Shown here piece after piece: positions 54,697 to 63,718 of a stretch of DNA of 64,000 bases. A program made the position numbers and the translations under genes. The notes below the pieces were generated by a model. It was not told the DNA's origin and did no database searches. It worked only from the letters and a program-made list of their open reading frames with translations. Positions within the stretch are counted from its first letter, which is position 1; each line of letters opens with the position of its first letter. The stretch is from Virgibacillus doumboii (lineage in GTDB: Bacteria; Bacillota; Bacilli; Bacillales; Amphibacillaceae): the NCBI RefSeq assembly GCF_902806455.1, contig NZ_CADCWQ010000001.1:2356001-2420000 (forward strand), in the 5' to 3' direction.

Positions 54697-55668
54697 TTAT
54701 TCTACTCTTGGGATGCCTTCAAGCCATTTGTCAACTTGATCAGGATTATTTTCAATATATTCCTGGACAACTTTTGCCGGATCCTGATCTTCCGCATGAA
54801 CTTTCGGCATCAACTTATTAACCAGTTCATAGGTCTCATCATACTGCTCCAGCACTTTATACGCTCTTGGAGCATCTTCTTCCAATCCTTTGCGGGCAAC
54901 CGTAAAGATCTGGTCACCTTCCCCACCATAAATTTCTTGTGGATCCTCAAGCATTTTCAAATCCATGGTACCGAAAATCCAATGCGGTTTCCACATCGGC
55001 ACAATAATCGGTTCTTCATTCTCAGCGGCAGCCTGCAGTGTAGTAAGCATTGCCGCTTCTGAGCTTGATGTAAGCTCCCAATTATCGAGACCATACGCTT
55101 CAATTGCTTCTTCGGTATTTTGCATAATCCCTGCTCCTGGATCGATACCGGTAATAGTCCAGTCGACTGATTCACCTAGTTCCTTATTACCTTTCAAATC
55201 TTCCATTGAATTAACATCTTCCATGTAACTCGGAACTGCCAGTGCCAATGGTGCCTTATCAAGAACCTGTTTGACTTTAACAATATCTTCACTGTATTTT
55301 TCCCAGTATGGGGCATGTGTCGCCGGAAGCCATGCAGATGTATGGAAATCAGCTGATCCATCCGCAACACTGGACCACATCGCTCCTGCCTCTACCTGTT
55401 TCAATTCCACAGTATAGCCGACCATCTCAAGCAGCGCACCAAGCATATGTGTACTTACTGTTTCCCGTGCCCACGCAACATAAGGCTGCGTTAATTCCTC
55501 CTGGCCAATTTCAGGTCCTTCACTTGTTTGTTCTGACCCCTCATCATTTGAGCCATCAGTGTTTTCTTGCTCTCCACTGTTACCTCCGCATGCAGCTAAA
55601 AGCATTGATAACATGAGAATCAAAGCAAAAGCTGTCAGGCCAAACTTGAATTTATGATCTTTAAAAAT
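54697..55668 (-). CDS. Glycine betaine/proline-type ABC transporter substrate-binding lipoprotein
   Basis: About 323 residues. A charged start (FKDHKFKFG), a hydrophobic core and lipobox LLAAC mark a lipoprotein. The mature part has the OpuAC/ProX fold (YVAWARETVSTHMLGALLEM, SSVADGSADFHTSAWLPATH, PMWKPHWIFGTMDLKM), with aromatic residues for a quaternary-amine cage. No ATPase or permease gene is near. No ATG, GTG or TTG is placed to include the signal peptide: the codon 8 bases after AGGGGG is ATT at 55666-55668, so initiation seems to be at ATT. TTG at 55621-55623 would cut off the charged signal start. Confidence 0.87.
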   Translation of the reverse strand: MFKDHKFKFGLTAFALILMLSMLLAACGGNSGEQENTDGSNDEGSEQTSEGPEIGQEELTQPYVAWARETVSTHMLGALLEMVGYTVELKQVEAGAMWSSVADGSADFHTSAWLPATHAPYWEKYSEDIVKVKQVLDKAPLALAVPSYMEDVNSMEDLKGNKELGESVDWTITGIDPGAGIMQNTEEAIEAYGLDNWELTSSSEAAMLTTLQAAAENEEPIIVPMWKPHWIFGTMDLKMLEDPQEIYGGEGDQIFTVARKGLEEDAPRAYKVLEQYDETYELVNKLMPKVHAEDQDPAKVVQEYIENNPDQVDKWLEGIPRVE

Positions 55669-56070
55669 AGTAAATACCCCCTATAAAATTTAATCTTTGC
55701 AATCTTAATAAACCCTTCAAATCCTTGAAAGACATATAAAGACATGCTTGATTGTGAATTTACTAAACTATATCATACCAAAAATGCTACTATTTTCCTA
55801 AACGAGTATTATAAAGATATAGAGCGTATATTAATTTATTTTCGCGTTATAATCTATTATATACACTTATTGCATAATTTTTATGGATAATAATTAAATT
55901 TGCTGTTTTTTGGATATTTTTCCGAATTATCTGACAATAAAAGGAAAAACATCCAATTGGACAGACTTAGCCACTGACGGTAAGAGGAGACAGGTTTTCC
56001 CTAAATATTGCGGAACAATGAGACTAATCCCCACTGTTCCCGAACGCTTTACTCCCCTTCCCATAAAAAA
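55669..56070. other. AT-rich intergenic region
   Basis: Upstream DNA of the binding-protein gene. I see no gene, repeat or convincing regulatory RNA. Confidence 0.5.
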
Positions 56071-56105
56071 ACTGCCCAAACATCACGATTAACGTTTGGG
56101 GCAGT
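56071..56105 (-). terminator. Terminator after the EamA gene
   Basis: CTGCCCAAAC/GTTTGGGGCAG stem with TTTTTTTAT on the minus strand. Confidence 0.85.
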
Positions 56106-56137
56106 CTTCGTTTTCTGTACCAATTCAATTCTTTTTC

Positions 56138-57004
56138 CTATTTTGCTTCCTCCAGGTCCATTTTGTTGTTTTTCCGAAACATATAGAACGATGCACCAAA
56201 GATAATGAAATACCCGATGACACTGAGTATCGTTGGAATTTGTCCGAATAAAACAATGCTTAACAACGCCGAATAAACGACCGTCGAATAGAAGAAAATC
56301 GATATTTCATTGGCCGGTGCAAACTTATAAGCCAGCGTCACACCGAATTGACCGACAGTTGCACAACCCCCTGCCAGGATGAGAAATGCCCATTGCTCTA
56401 AACTCATCGGTTCGTAAAAAACAATTGTGAATGGCAGGAGAACTACTGTTGCAAAGAAAGAAAAATAAAATACGACGGTATAATGCTTTTCCTTGTTTCC
56501 CAAAACCCTCAGGAATGTGTAAGCACCTGCAGCGAACACTGCTCCGAGTACACCAATAATGTACGGGAAAATCTCCACAGAAAACTCCGGCTGAATGATA
56601 AATAACGCACCAATAAATGCTACGAGCACAGCGATGACCTGAAACCGGCGGGCAGTTTCTTTCAGGAAAACCGCCGAGAATATAATCAGAATGAACGGAC
56701 TGAGTTTATTCAACATCTCGGCATCGGATAAAACGAGCCGATCAATAGCGTAAAAGTTCAAAACAATCCCAACCGTCCCGAGTGCCGAACGTGCAATCAG
56801 AAGCTTCTGATGCTCTTTTTTTCCAAACACTCTTTCTTTATGACGCAGTACAAAACCTAACGTAATAATTGCAGCTGCAATATTACGAAAAAATGCTTTT
56901 TGCGCTGTCGGTATATCACCTGAAAGCTTTACGAAAGCTCCCATGAGTGAAAAACCCAATGCAGACACCAATAATAATACAATTCCTTTATTGCGATCAG
57001 ACAT
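56138..57004 (-). CDS. EamA/DMT family permease
   Basis: 288 residues, ten membrane helices in two EamA repeats (LLVSALGFSLMGAFVKLSGD; VLGAVFAAGAYTFLRVLG). Such proteins export metabolites or act on nucleotide-sugar-like compounds; the substrate is unknown. Confidence 0.9.
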   Translation of the reverse strand: MSDRNKGIVLLLVSALGFSLMGAFVKLSGDIPTAQKAFFRNIAAAIITLGFVLRHKERVFGKKEHQKLLIARSALGTVGIVLNFYAIDRLVLSDAEMLNKLSPFILIIFSAVFLKETARRFQVIAVLVAFIGALFIIQPEFSVEIFPYIIGVLGAVFAAGAYTFLRVLGNKEKHYTVVFYFSFFATVVLLPFTIVFYEPMSLEQWAFLILAGGCATVGQFGVTLAYKFAPANEISIFFYSTVVYSALLSIVLFGQIPTILSVIGYFIIFGASFYMFRKNNKMDLEEAK

Positions 57005-57120
57005 AGCTGTTCCTCCAGTTGCTAAAACCTTACGTAATCACCTGAACTATGCTAATACAAATGAGGGGGAATGGAAAGGAATTTGTTTGTGAGTGAACGT
57101 ATAGGGTCGGCGGTAAAAAA

Positions 57121-57153
57121 TATGACGCCATTACTAACATAAATGGCGTCATA
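57121..57153 (-). terminator. tRNA-Val terminator
   Basis: TATGACGCCATT and its complement form a 12 bp stem; minus strand continues TTTTTTACC. Confidence 0.88.
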
Positions 57154-57160
57154 TCCGGAG

Positions 57161-57233
57161 TGATTCCGATTGGGCTCGAACCAACGACCTCATGCCTGTC
57201 AAGCATGCGCTCTCCCAGCTGAGCTACGGAATC
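57161..57233 (-). tRNA. tRNA-Val (GAC)
   Basis: Minus strand: acceptor GATTCCG/CGGAATC, D-arm GCTC AGCTGGGA GAGC, anticodon stem CATGC/GCATG with loop TTGACAG (anticodon GAC), and T-arm with GGTTCGAGC. The 3' CCA is not encoded. Confidence 0.95.
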
Positions 57234-57331
57234 GTATTAATTTTAGTGGAACAATAAATAGTATAATTGACAAAGTTGGAAATCGTCAAGCTGATTTTTT
57301 ATAATCTCAGGCTCCCGCCTTCAAAAGCAGA

Positions 57332-57510
57332 GGACATATTTTCCGTTATATATCTAAAATACATCACTTTTGCACTTTTCACGGACATATATTCCGCTAT
57401 TCCCTGTAAATCAGGCTTGGATGACTGTTTTCTAGTCAGATAACGGAACAGATGTCCGTATACCCTGTCAAAAGCCACTTATTCTCAAATATAGCGGAAA
57501 ATATGTCCGC
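57332..57510. repeat. Nested palindrome of four 20-mers (GGACATATTTTCCGTTAT type)
   Basis: Units at 57332-57351 and 57382-57401 face right; units at 57440-57459 and 57491-57510 face left. The outer pair is complementary at 17 of 18 positions, the inner pair at most. It lies in the 356-base gap between the tRNA and the GNAT gene. Confidence 0.8.
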
Positions 57511-57589
57511 ATCAAATTGTGTATCACCTAAAGCCATTGTTCAACCAGAATCAGTAGCTGACAGCAATAGCCCAGTTTTTACGCAGCAA

Positions 57590-58345
57590 CTATTTCAATA
57601 TTTTCAATAACTCATATTTATAGATCAAATAGCGATAATTTTGCTTCTGGTACATCTCACGCGGTGTGTCTTCCCCGTCGGCAATCAGTAAAATGGCAGA
57701 TTCCTTGTAACGGTCCATCGCAAACCGCTGTAATCGTGATCCAATTCCCTTTCGCTGCAAGTTTTCACGTATATCCAGGTTTTCGATTTCCACGGCTGTG
57801 TCACCAACAAAAACATCCATCGTTCCGGCTGGTTTATCCTTATAATAAGCCATGACCTGTACCCACCGTTCATCCTCAAATTGCCGTTTATTTAATTCCA
57901 CCTTTTGCTCGGCGAACGTCTCGCCAAACTGCATATCGGTTTCATATTGTAGTTTCAGATAATCTTCCAGAGTCTCATCTGTAACTTCTGCAATTTGTAT
58001 TTCCGGCTTTTCAGAGACTTCCGGAAACTGCTCTGGCAAGATGGAATACAGTTCCATAAAACCAATATCGTAATTATTTTCCCTCATATACTCAAGCAGT
58101 TCGCCAACCGGCTTTTGATTGTCGGGAAAATAAAAGCGCAAATGATTCTGGTTATGCTGCTGGTGAAACCCGGTTAAATATTTTTCTGATTCTTTAAACT
58201 CATCGATTGTTGGCATCCGCTTGAATTCAATAAAACTGCTGTCGTAACGGACTGGCATTTCCGGGTAGTGGTACTGCTCATATAATTCGTTATTCTCTAT
58301 CAAATGGCCTATCGTATTTGTATCTTTAAAGGTGTATTGCTTCAT
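57590..58345 (-). CDS. GNAT family N-acetyltransferase
   Basis: About 251 residues. The C-terminal half holds the GNAT acetyl-CoA site (IENLDIRENLQRKGIGSRLQ); the N-terminal half is a second, degenerate domain. The start MKQYTFKDTN at 58345 follows GTGAGGCGG. Substrate unknown. Confidence 0.87.
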   Translation of the reverse strand: MKQYTFKDTNTIGHLIENNELYEQYHYPEMPVRYDSSFIEFKRMPTIDEFKESEKYLTGFHQQHNQNHLRFYFPDNQKPVGELLEYMRENNYDIGFMELYSILPEQFPEVSEKPEIQIAEVTDETLEDYLKLQYETDMQFGETFAEQKVELNKRQFEDERWVQVMAYYKDKPAGTMDVFVGDTAVEIENLDIRENLQRKGIGSRLQRFAMDRYKESAILLIADGEDTPREMYQKQNYRYLIYKYELLKILK

Positions 58346-58479
58346 CGTATTCCGCCTCACTTTTTCGATTTCATCATCCTTAACTATATCGATACAAGCG
58401 AATATTTTCAACATTGGGAGTTGTGTTCAATCAAGTTAGCAGCAGGGAATTTTAATTTTTATTGTGCGACACACGTACT

Positions 58480-58601
58480 GGATATTGTTTGTCCTGGAAT
58501 ACTATCGCGCGACTTGCGCGGATATTGCGCGTCTTGGTATATTTTCTCGCGACCTCCGCTGGATATTGCGCGTCCTGGTATATTATCGCGCGACTTGCTC
58601 C
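58480..58601. repeat. Three tandem 40-41 bp repeats
   Basis: Units start at 58480, 58520 and 58561, each GGATATTGCGCGTCCTGGTA then TATTATCGCGCGACTTGC with small changes. It lies upstream of the GNAT gene and the ABC operon. Confidence 0.85.
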
Positions 58602-58731
58602 GAGACCACGCATTCTTATAACATCCCCATAAATTACTTCTACACTCGAAATAAACTCTTGGATAAATTCCCACATTCCTATTATAATAAAATGACAATT
58701 GTTAATTTTGCACCAAGGGGGAGCATCCGCG

Positions 58732-60465
58732 TTGAAGAATGTTCTATCTTTCCTGAAACCATATAAACTTCCGATTGCTGCTGCATACAGTTTGATGCTC
58801 ATTGAGCTGCTGGTGGAACTGCTTCTTCCGTTTTTCCTTGGGAAGATGATTAATCAGGGGGTTTTACATAAAGATCTCGATAATATCATCATGTGGGGTT
58901 CGATCATGATTGCGATGGCATTCACAGCGTTTATCGCGGGGATTATCAATTCCTTTTTTGCAGCACATACGACATTTGGTTTTTCATATGATTTGCGGGA
59001 AAAGTTGTTGGAAAAAATTCAGGGGTTTTCGTTCGCGGATTTGAACCTGTACCCTGCCTCAGGCCTTGTTACGAGATTTTCCAATGATGTCAGGCAGCTG
59101 CAGAATCTCACGTTCATGGGATTACGGATCATGATGAAGGCGCCACTCTTAATAGTTGGCGGAGTGATTATGGCGTTTATTGTCGATTATCAGCTTGCCT
59201 TAGTTTTCCTGGTAACGGTTCCGCTTCTGATCGGATTTCTTCTCTGGGTGTTGAAGATGGCAAGCCGGATGTTCGACAAAATGCAGCGGAATGTCGATAA
59301 CGTCAACCAGGTCATGCAGGAGAATCTTGCCGGAATGCGTCTGATTAAAGCGTTTCTCAGACGGAATCATGAAGCATCCCGTTTTTCCGATGCGAATGAA
59401 CAGCTTGCCCTTATTACAAGAAAAGCATTCCGGTTCATTGAAACATCGATGCCGATTCTTTTATTTGTCATGAACCTGAGTCTTATTTTCATTCTTTGGT
59501 ACGGCAACAATCTGGCTATTGCCGGGGAAACTTCCGTAGGGAATGTCGTGGCAATCGTCAACTATGCCTTACGAGTTTCAATGGCTATTTCCATGCTGAC
59601 ATTTATAATCCTGGCGTTTTCGCGGGCACGGGCATCTGCAGAGCGTTTGGATGAAGTGCTGCAGGTGAAAAGTGATCTGGTGGACTTCACGGAAAACGCG
59701 ACAAAACCCACGCCAATTCAAGGGAAAATCGCTTTTTCCAACGTATCATTTTCCTATCCAAAAACAAATGAACAGGCACTCCGGAATATTGATTTCACGG
59801 TCAATACCGGAGAAAAACTGGCTATCATCGGTGCAACCGGATCCGGCAAAACATCGCTCTTTCAATTGATTCCTAGACTGTATGAACCACAGAAAGGTAA
59901 AATCTCTCTTGATGATAAGCCGGTTACCTCTTATGGTCTGAATGAACTGCGGCGGCAAATCGGCTATGTTCCACAAACGCCGCTCCTGTTCGGTGGTTCG
60001 GTTGAGGACAACATTGCCTGGGGAAAAAATAATGCATCAACCGAGGATGTCATCCAGGCAGCCAAAGATGCGCAGATTCATGAAACGATTCTCGATTTGA
60101 CGGACGGTTATGATACGAAAATCGGACAAAAAGGTGTTAACTTATCGGGCGGACAGAAGCAGCGAATTTCGATTGCACGTGCCCTGATCCGCCATCCAAA
60201 ACTGCTCATGCTTGATGACAGTACAAGTGCGCTCGACCTTGCAACGGAGGCTGAACTGCTGAAGGCAATCCAAAAATACGATTGCACGTCGCTCATTATT
60301 ACGCAAAAAATTTCCACTGCAATCAATGCAGACCGGATTTTACTGCTCAATGACGGGGAGATGCTTGCAATTGGAACACATGAAGAACTGCTGAAGGAAT
60401 CCGCTCTATATACCAGAATTGTCGAATCACAATTCGGAAAGGAGTATGCCAATGCTAATTCATGA
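58732..60465 (+). CDS. ABC exporter half-transporter, degenerate-site subunit (YfiB-like)
   Basis: About 577 residues: six-helix exporter domain, then an ATPase domain with Walker A GATGSGKTS, signature LSGGQKQRISIARAL and Walker B LLMLDDSTSALD. The usual catalytic Glu after Walker B is Asp. A TTG at 58732 after AAGGGGGAG is the likely start. Size and order with the next gene fit YfiB/YfiC of B. subtilis, a putative drug exporter. Confidence 0.88.
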   Translation: MKNVLSFLKPYKLPIAAAYSLMLIELLVELLLPFFLGKMINQGVLHKDLDNIIMWGSIMIAMAFTAFIAGIINSFFAAHTTFGFSYDLREKLLEKIQGFSFADLNLYPASGLVTRFSNDVRQLQNLTFMGLRIMMKAPLLIVGGVIMAFIVDYQLALVFLVTVPLLIGFLLWVLKMASRMFDKMQRNVDNVNQVMQENLAGMRLIKAFLRRNHEASRFSDANEQLALITRKAFRFIETSMPILLFVMNLSLIFILWYGNNLAIAGETSVGNVVAIVNYALRVSMAISMLTFIILAFSRARASAERLDEVLQVKSDLVDFTENATKPTPIQGKIAFSNVSFSYPKTNEQALRNIDFTVNTGEKLAIIGATGSGKTSLFQLIPRLYEPQKGKISLDDKPVTSYGLNELRRQIGYVPQTPLLFGGSVEDNIAWGKNNASTEDVIQAAKDAQIHETILDLTDGYDTKIGQKGVNLSGGQKQRISIARALIRHPKLLMLDDSTSALDLATEAELLKAIQKYDCTSLIITQKISTAINADRILLLNDGEMLAIGTHEELLKESALYTRIVESQFGKEYANANS

Positions 60466-62269
60466 GCTGAAACGTCCTTTTACCCACAAACGAATTCCAA
60501 TTGACTCGATTAAAATGGATAAATCGGACCGGGCACGGAATACATCCGCAACTATCAAGCGGATCTGGAACTATCTTGCCCGGGAAAAATTCACCCTGAC
60601 CCTTGTTGTTTTAGCGGTGATGGTCAGCTCCGCGATGAGCCTGGCCGGTCCGTTCATGGTCGGGATGGCTGTCGATGATTATATTGTGACGAAGGAACCT
60701 TCCGGGCTTGGTATGCTGCTTGTCTGGCTCATTGTCATCTACATTTTCCATTCAGTTTCGATTTTCTTACAAAACTACTGGATGGTCGGAATTGCCCAAA
60801 AAACCGTCTACTCATTGCGGGAAGAGTTGTTCAATCAATTCCACCGCCTGCCTATTTCTTTTTTTGACAAACGGCAGCATGGTGAGTTGATGAGCCGGGT
60901 GACCAATGATATCGATAATGTCAACAACACGCTGAATCAGTCCGTCATCCAGATTTTCGCAAGTATCCTGACATTGATTGGAACCGTGTCGGTCATGCTT
61001 TACCTGAGTCCGCTCCTGACTGTGGTGACGATGACGATTATTCCGGTTATGTTTTTTGCGATGAAATGGATTACGAAGCGGACGGGTCCTCTGTACAAAC
61101 TGCGGCAGCGTCACCTTGGTGACATGAGCGGATTTGTTGAGGAAACGGTGTCCGGGCAGCATATCGTGAAAACATTTTCCCAGGAGAAACGGGTTATTGA
61201 TGAATTCAGGGAAAAGAATGCGAATCTCAGGGAATCCGGATTTTGGGCGATAAATTTTGCCGGTTTTATTCCGAAAGTCATGAACATGCTGAACTTCCTA
61301 AGTTTTGCGCTGATTGCCTTTGTCGGCGGGATTCTTGTCATCAACGGACAGATTACTGTCGGTGTAATTGTAATTTTTACTGAAATTGCCCGCCAGTTCA
61401 CCCGCCCGCTTAATGAACTGTCCAACCAATTTAATATCCTGTTGTCGGCAGTTGCCGGTGCTGAGCGTGTATTTAACATTATTGACGAAAAACAGGAGGA
61501 ACGAGATGAAGTATCTGCAGGTGAAATCTATCAGACGGATGGCCGGCTGGAATTCCGGGATGTTACGTTTGCCTATGAACAGACTCCGATTTTAAAAGGG
61601 ATCAGTTTCAAAGCGGAATCCGGTCAGACAGTAGCTTTTGTTGGTCATACAGGGGCAGGGAAAACAACGATTATCAACCTTATTTCCCGCTTTTACAACT
61701 ATGATTCCGGAAAAATTCTGCTTGATGGCATCGACATTAAAGATATTAAGCGGTCAAGCCTCCGCCGGCTAATGGCGTTTGTGCTTCAGGATACGTATTT
61801 ATTTCACGGGACAATCCGGGAAAATATTCGCTACGGCCGTTTAGATGCAACAGATGATGAAGTGATACAGGCTGCTGAAAATGCCAATGCTCATGATTTT
61901 ATTGAGCGGCTGCCACACGGCTACAATACGGTGCTCGATCAGGACGGGAGCGGAATCAGTCAGGGTCAGAAGCAGCTGATTACGATTGCCCGGGCAATTT
62001 TGGCGGATCCGTCGATTCTTATTTTGGATGAAGCAACGAGTAACATCGATACGGTAACCGAACTGAAAATCCAGGATGCCTTGAAACGACTCATGCAGGG
62101 CCGCACCAGTTTTGTTATCGCCCACCGGTTAAACACGATTCAGGAAGCCGACAAAATAATTATGCTGGAACACGGCGAAATTCTCGAACAGGGTTCACAT
62201 GAAGAACTTATCAAACAGCAAGGAAGCTACTACGATTTATACAAAGGACAGCTAAATTCACACACATAG
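60452..62269 (+). CDS. ABC exporter half-transporter, catalytic subunit (YfiC-like)
   Basis: About 605 residues. Exporter helices followed by Walker A GHTGAGKTT, an unusual signature ISQGQKQLITIARAI and a standard Walker B LILDEATSNID. It overlaps the previous gene by 14 bases; AGGAG lies 8 bases before the ATG at 60452. The two should form a heterodimer with one degenerate ATP site. Confidence 0.9.
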   Translation: MLIHELKRPFTHKRIPIDSIKMDKSDRARNTSATIKRIWNYLAREKFTLTLVVLAVMVSSAMSLAGPFMVGMAVDDYIVTKEPSGLGMLLVWLIVIYIFHSVSIFLQNYWMVGIAQKTVYSLREELFNQFHRLPISFFDKRQHGELMSRVTNDIDNVNNTLNQSVIQIFASILTLIGTVSVMLYLSPLLTVVTMTIIPVMFFAMKWITKRTGPLYKLRQRHLGDMSGFVEETVSGQHIVKTFSQEKRVIDEFREKNANLRESGFWAINFAGFIPKVMNMLNFLSFALIAFVGGILVINGQITVGVIVIFTEIARQFTRPLNELSNQFNILLSAVAGAERVFNIIDEKQEERDEVSAGEIYQTDGRLEFRDVTFAYEQTPILKGISFKAESGQTVAFVGHTGAGKTTIINLISRFYNYDSGKILLDGIDIKDIKRSSLRRLMAFVLQDTYLFHGTIRENIRYGRLDATDDEVIQAAENANAHDFIERLPHGYNTVLDQDGSGISQGQKQLITIARAILADPSILILDEATSNIDTVTELKIQDALKRLMQGRTSFVIAHRLNTIQEADKIIMLEHGEILEQGSHEELIKQQGSYYDLYKGQLNSHT

Positions 62270-62376
62270 ATTATATAATGCAATCATGATAAACTACTTA
62301 TGGACCAGTTTAATTTCCCATGAAAAGGGTACTCTTTAAGATAAATGAGGTGTTATTAATCGGACGCAAAGGAACC

Positions 62377-63084
62377 ATGATCGACAAGGAAATCAACAGC
62401 AGTTATTTAAATGAAACAATGACTTTGAAAATCTATCAGCCGGAGTCATTCTCACCTCTTTATAAATACCATATCTGCATCATGCAGGATGGTGATGATT
62501 ACTATCAGCTGGGCCGGGTGGCTACATTGAGTGACAGGCTGCACGGTAATGAAGAAATCAATAACACTGTATTTGTCGGCATTCATTATCAGGACAAATA
62601 CGACCGTCGAACAAAATATCACCCAAGCGGTGAACAGCAACAGGCATATATTAAGTTTCTTGTCCATGAGGTTATGCCCTTCCTTGATGATTTGCTGCCA
62701 ACCTACCATATGGGACAGTCACGGGCATTGATGGGCGATTCGCTTGCTGGAACACTGGCACTTATGACAGCTCTTAAATATCCAAACACATTTGGCAAAG
62801 TGATCATGCAGTCCCCGTACGTTGACGAAACGGTAAAACAGTCCGTGCAGGAAGCAAAAGATATGTACGCCATCGATATTTATCATACGATTGGCAGTGC
62901 TGAAACGGAAGTGGATACGACAGATGGGAAAAAGTCAGATTTTCTCACACCAAATCGTGAATTGAATGATCTGCTGGCGAAAAAAGGTATGAGTTATACG
63001 TATTATGAACTGGAAAATGGCGAACATACCTGGAAATACTGGCAGAAAGATTTAAAACACGCTCTTATAACGATGTTTGGTTAA
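62377..63084 (+). CDS. yjcH: Esterase-family alpha/beta-hydrolase, YjcH-like
   Basis: About 235 residues. HICIMQDGDDYYQLGRVATL, MGDSLAGTLALMTALKYPNT with the nucleophile Ser, and NGEHTWKYW with the His mark the Fes/YjcH-type esterases. Order with yjcG and yjcF is as in B. subtilis. The ATG at 62377 follows AAAGGA closely; the frame is open from 62320 and relatives may start earlier. Confidence 0.85.
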   Translation: MIDKEINSSYLNETMTLKIYQPESFSPLYKYHICIMQDGDDYYQLGRVATLSDRLHGNEEINNTVFVGIHYQDKYDRRTKYHPSGEQQQAYIKFLVHEVMPFLDDLLPTYHMGQSRALMGDSLAGTLALMTALKYPNTFGKVIMQSPYVDETVKQSVQEAKDMYAIDIYHTIGSAETEVDTTDGKKSDFLTPNRELNDLLAKKGMSYTYYELENGEHTWKYWQKDLKHALITMFG

Positions 63085-63199
63085 TTTTTTTAATTTCTGA
63101 AAATCAACTCCCAATAAACTACTTATTTTTGTTATAATAGAAGTTAGACCAAAATACAGCAATGAAATTATCGGATCAAATTTACAAGGAGGTTAAAAA

Positions 63200-63718
63200 A
63201 TGAAATATGGTATTGTTATTTTTCCATCAAAGCCAGTTCAGGATGAGATTAATTCATACAGAAAGCGGTATGACCAGCACTATGCATTGATTCCACCACA
63301 TCTGACATTAAAGGAAGCATTTGAAGCTGATGATGAAACAATAGAAGTTCTAATAAAAGAATTAAAGCATATTGCAAACGAAACAGATCCATTTAACCTG
63401 GAAATCAACAAGGTCAGCACATTTGCACCTGTAACCAACACAATCTATTTAAAGGTTGAGCCGGTACAGGAATTGATTGATCTGCATGAAAAAATGCATA
63501 AGGGAAATTTTCCAAAAAATATGGAGTACAACTTTGTACCGCATATTACTATTGCCCAAAAGCTTTCACACGATGAATATTCCGATATATACGGCAGTAT
63601 GAGCATGAAAGACATCCAGCTTGAAGATAAAGCAGACCGCTTCCAGCTGGTATATCAATTGGATAATGGAACATGGACAGTTTACGAATCATTCGTATTC
63701 GGAAAGGAATACGTGTGA
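63200..63718 (+). CDS. yjcG: 2H phosphoesterase-like protein YjcG
   Basis: 172 residues with two H-x-T-[LI] motifs (PPHLTLKEAF, VPHITIAQKL) of the 2H phosphoesterase fold. B. subtilis YjcG has this fold; its substrate is unknown. AAGGAGG precedes the ATG, and a TATAAT lies about 60 bases upstream. Confidence 0.93.
   Translation: MKYGIVIFPSKPVQDEINSYRKRYDQHYALIPPHLTLKEAFEADDETIEVLIKELKHIANETDPFNLEINKVSTFAPVTNTIYLKVEPVQELIDLHEKMHKGNFPKNMEYNFVPHITIAQKLSHDEYSDIYGSMSMKDIQLEDKADRFQLVYQLDNGTWTVYESFVFGKEYV

Noticed and set aside
57161..57233. tRNA-Val as a possible integration site
   Set aside because: No integrase gene and no second copy of the tRNA 3' end were found in the window.
58452..58802. 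Frames encoding repeated SRDNIPGRAISS-like peptides
   Set aside because: The peptide repeats only reflect the 40 bp DNA repeat; there is no ribosome site and the frames differ from unit to unit.
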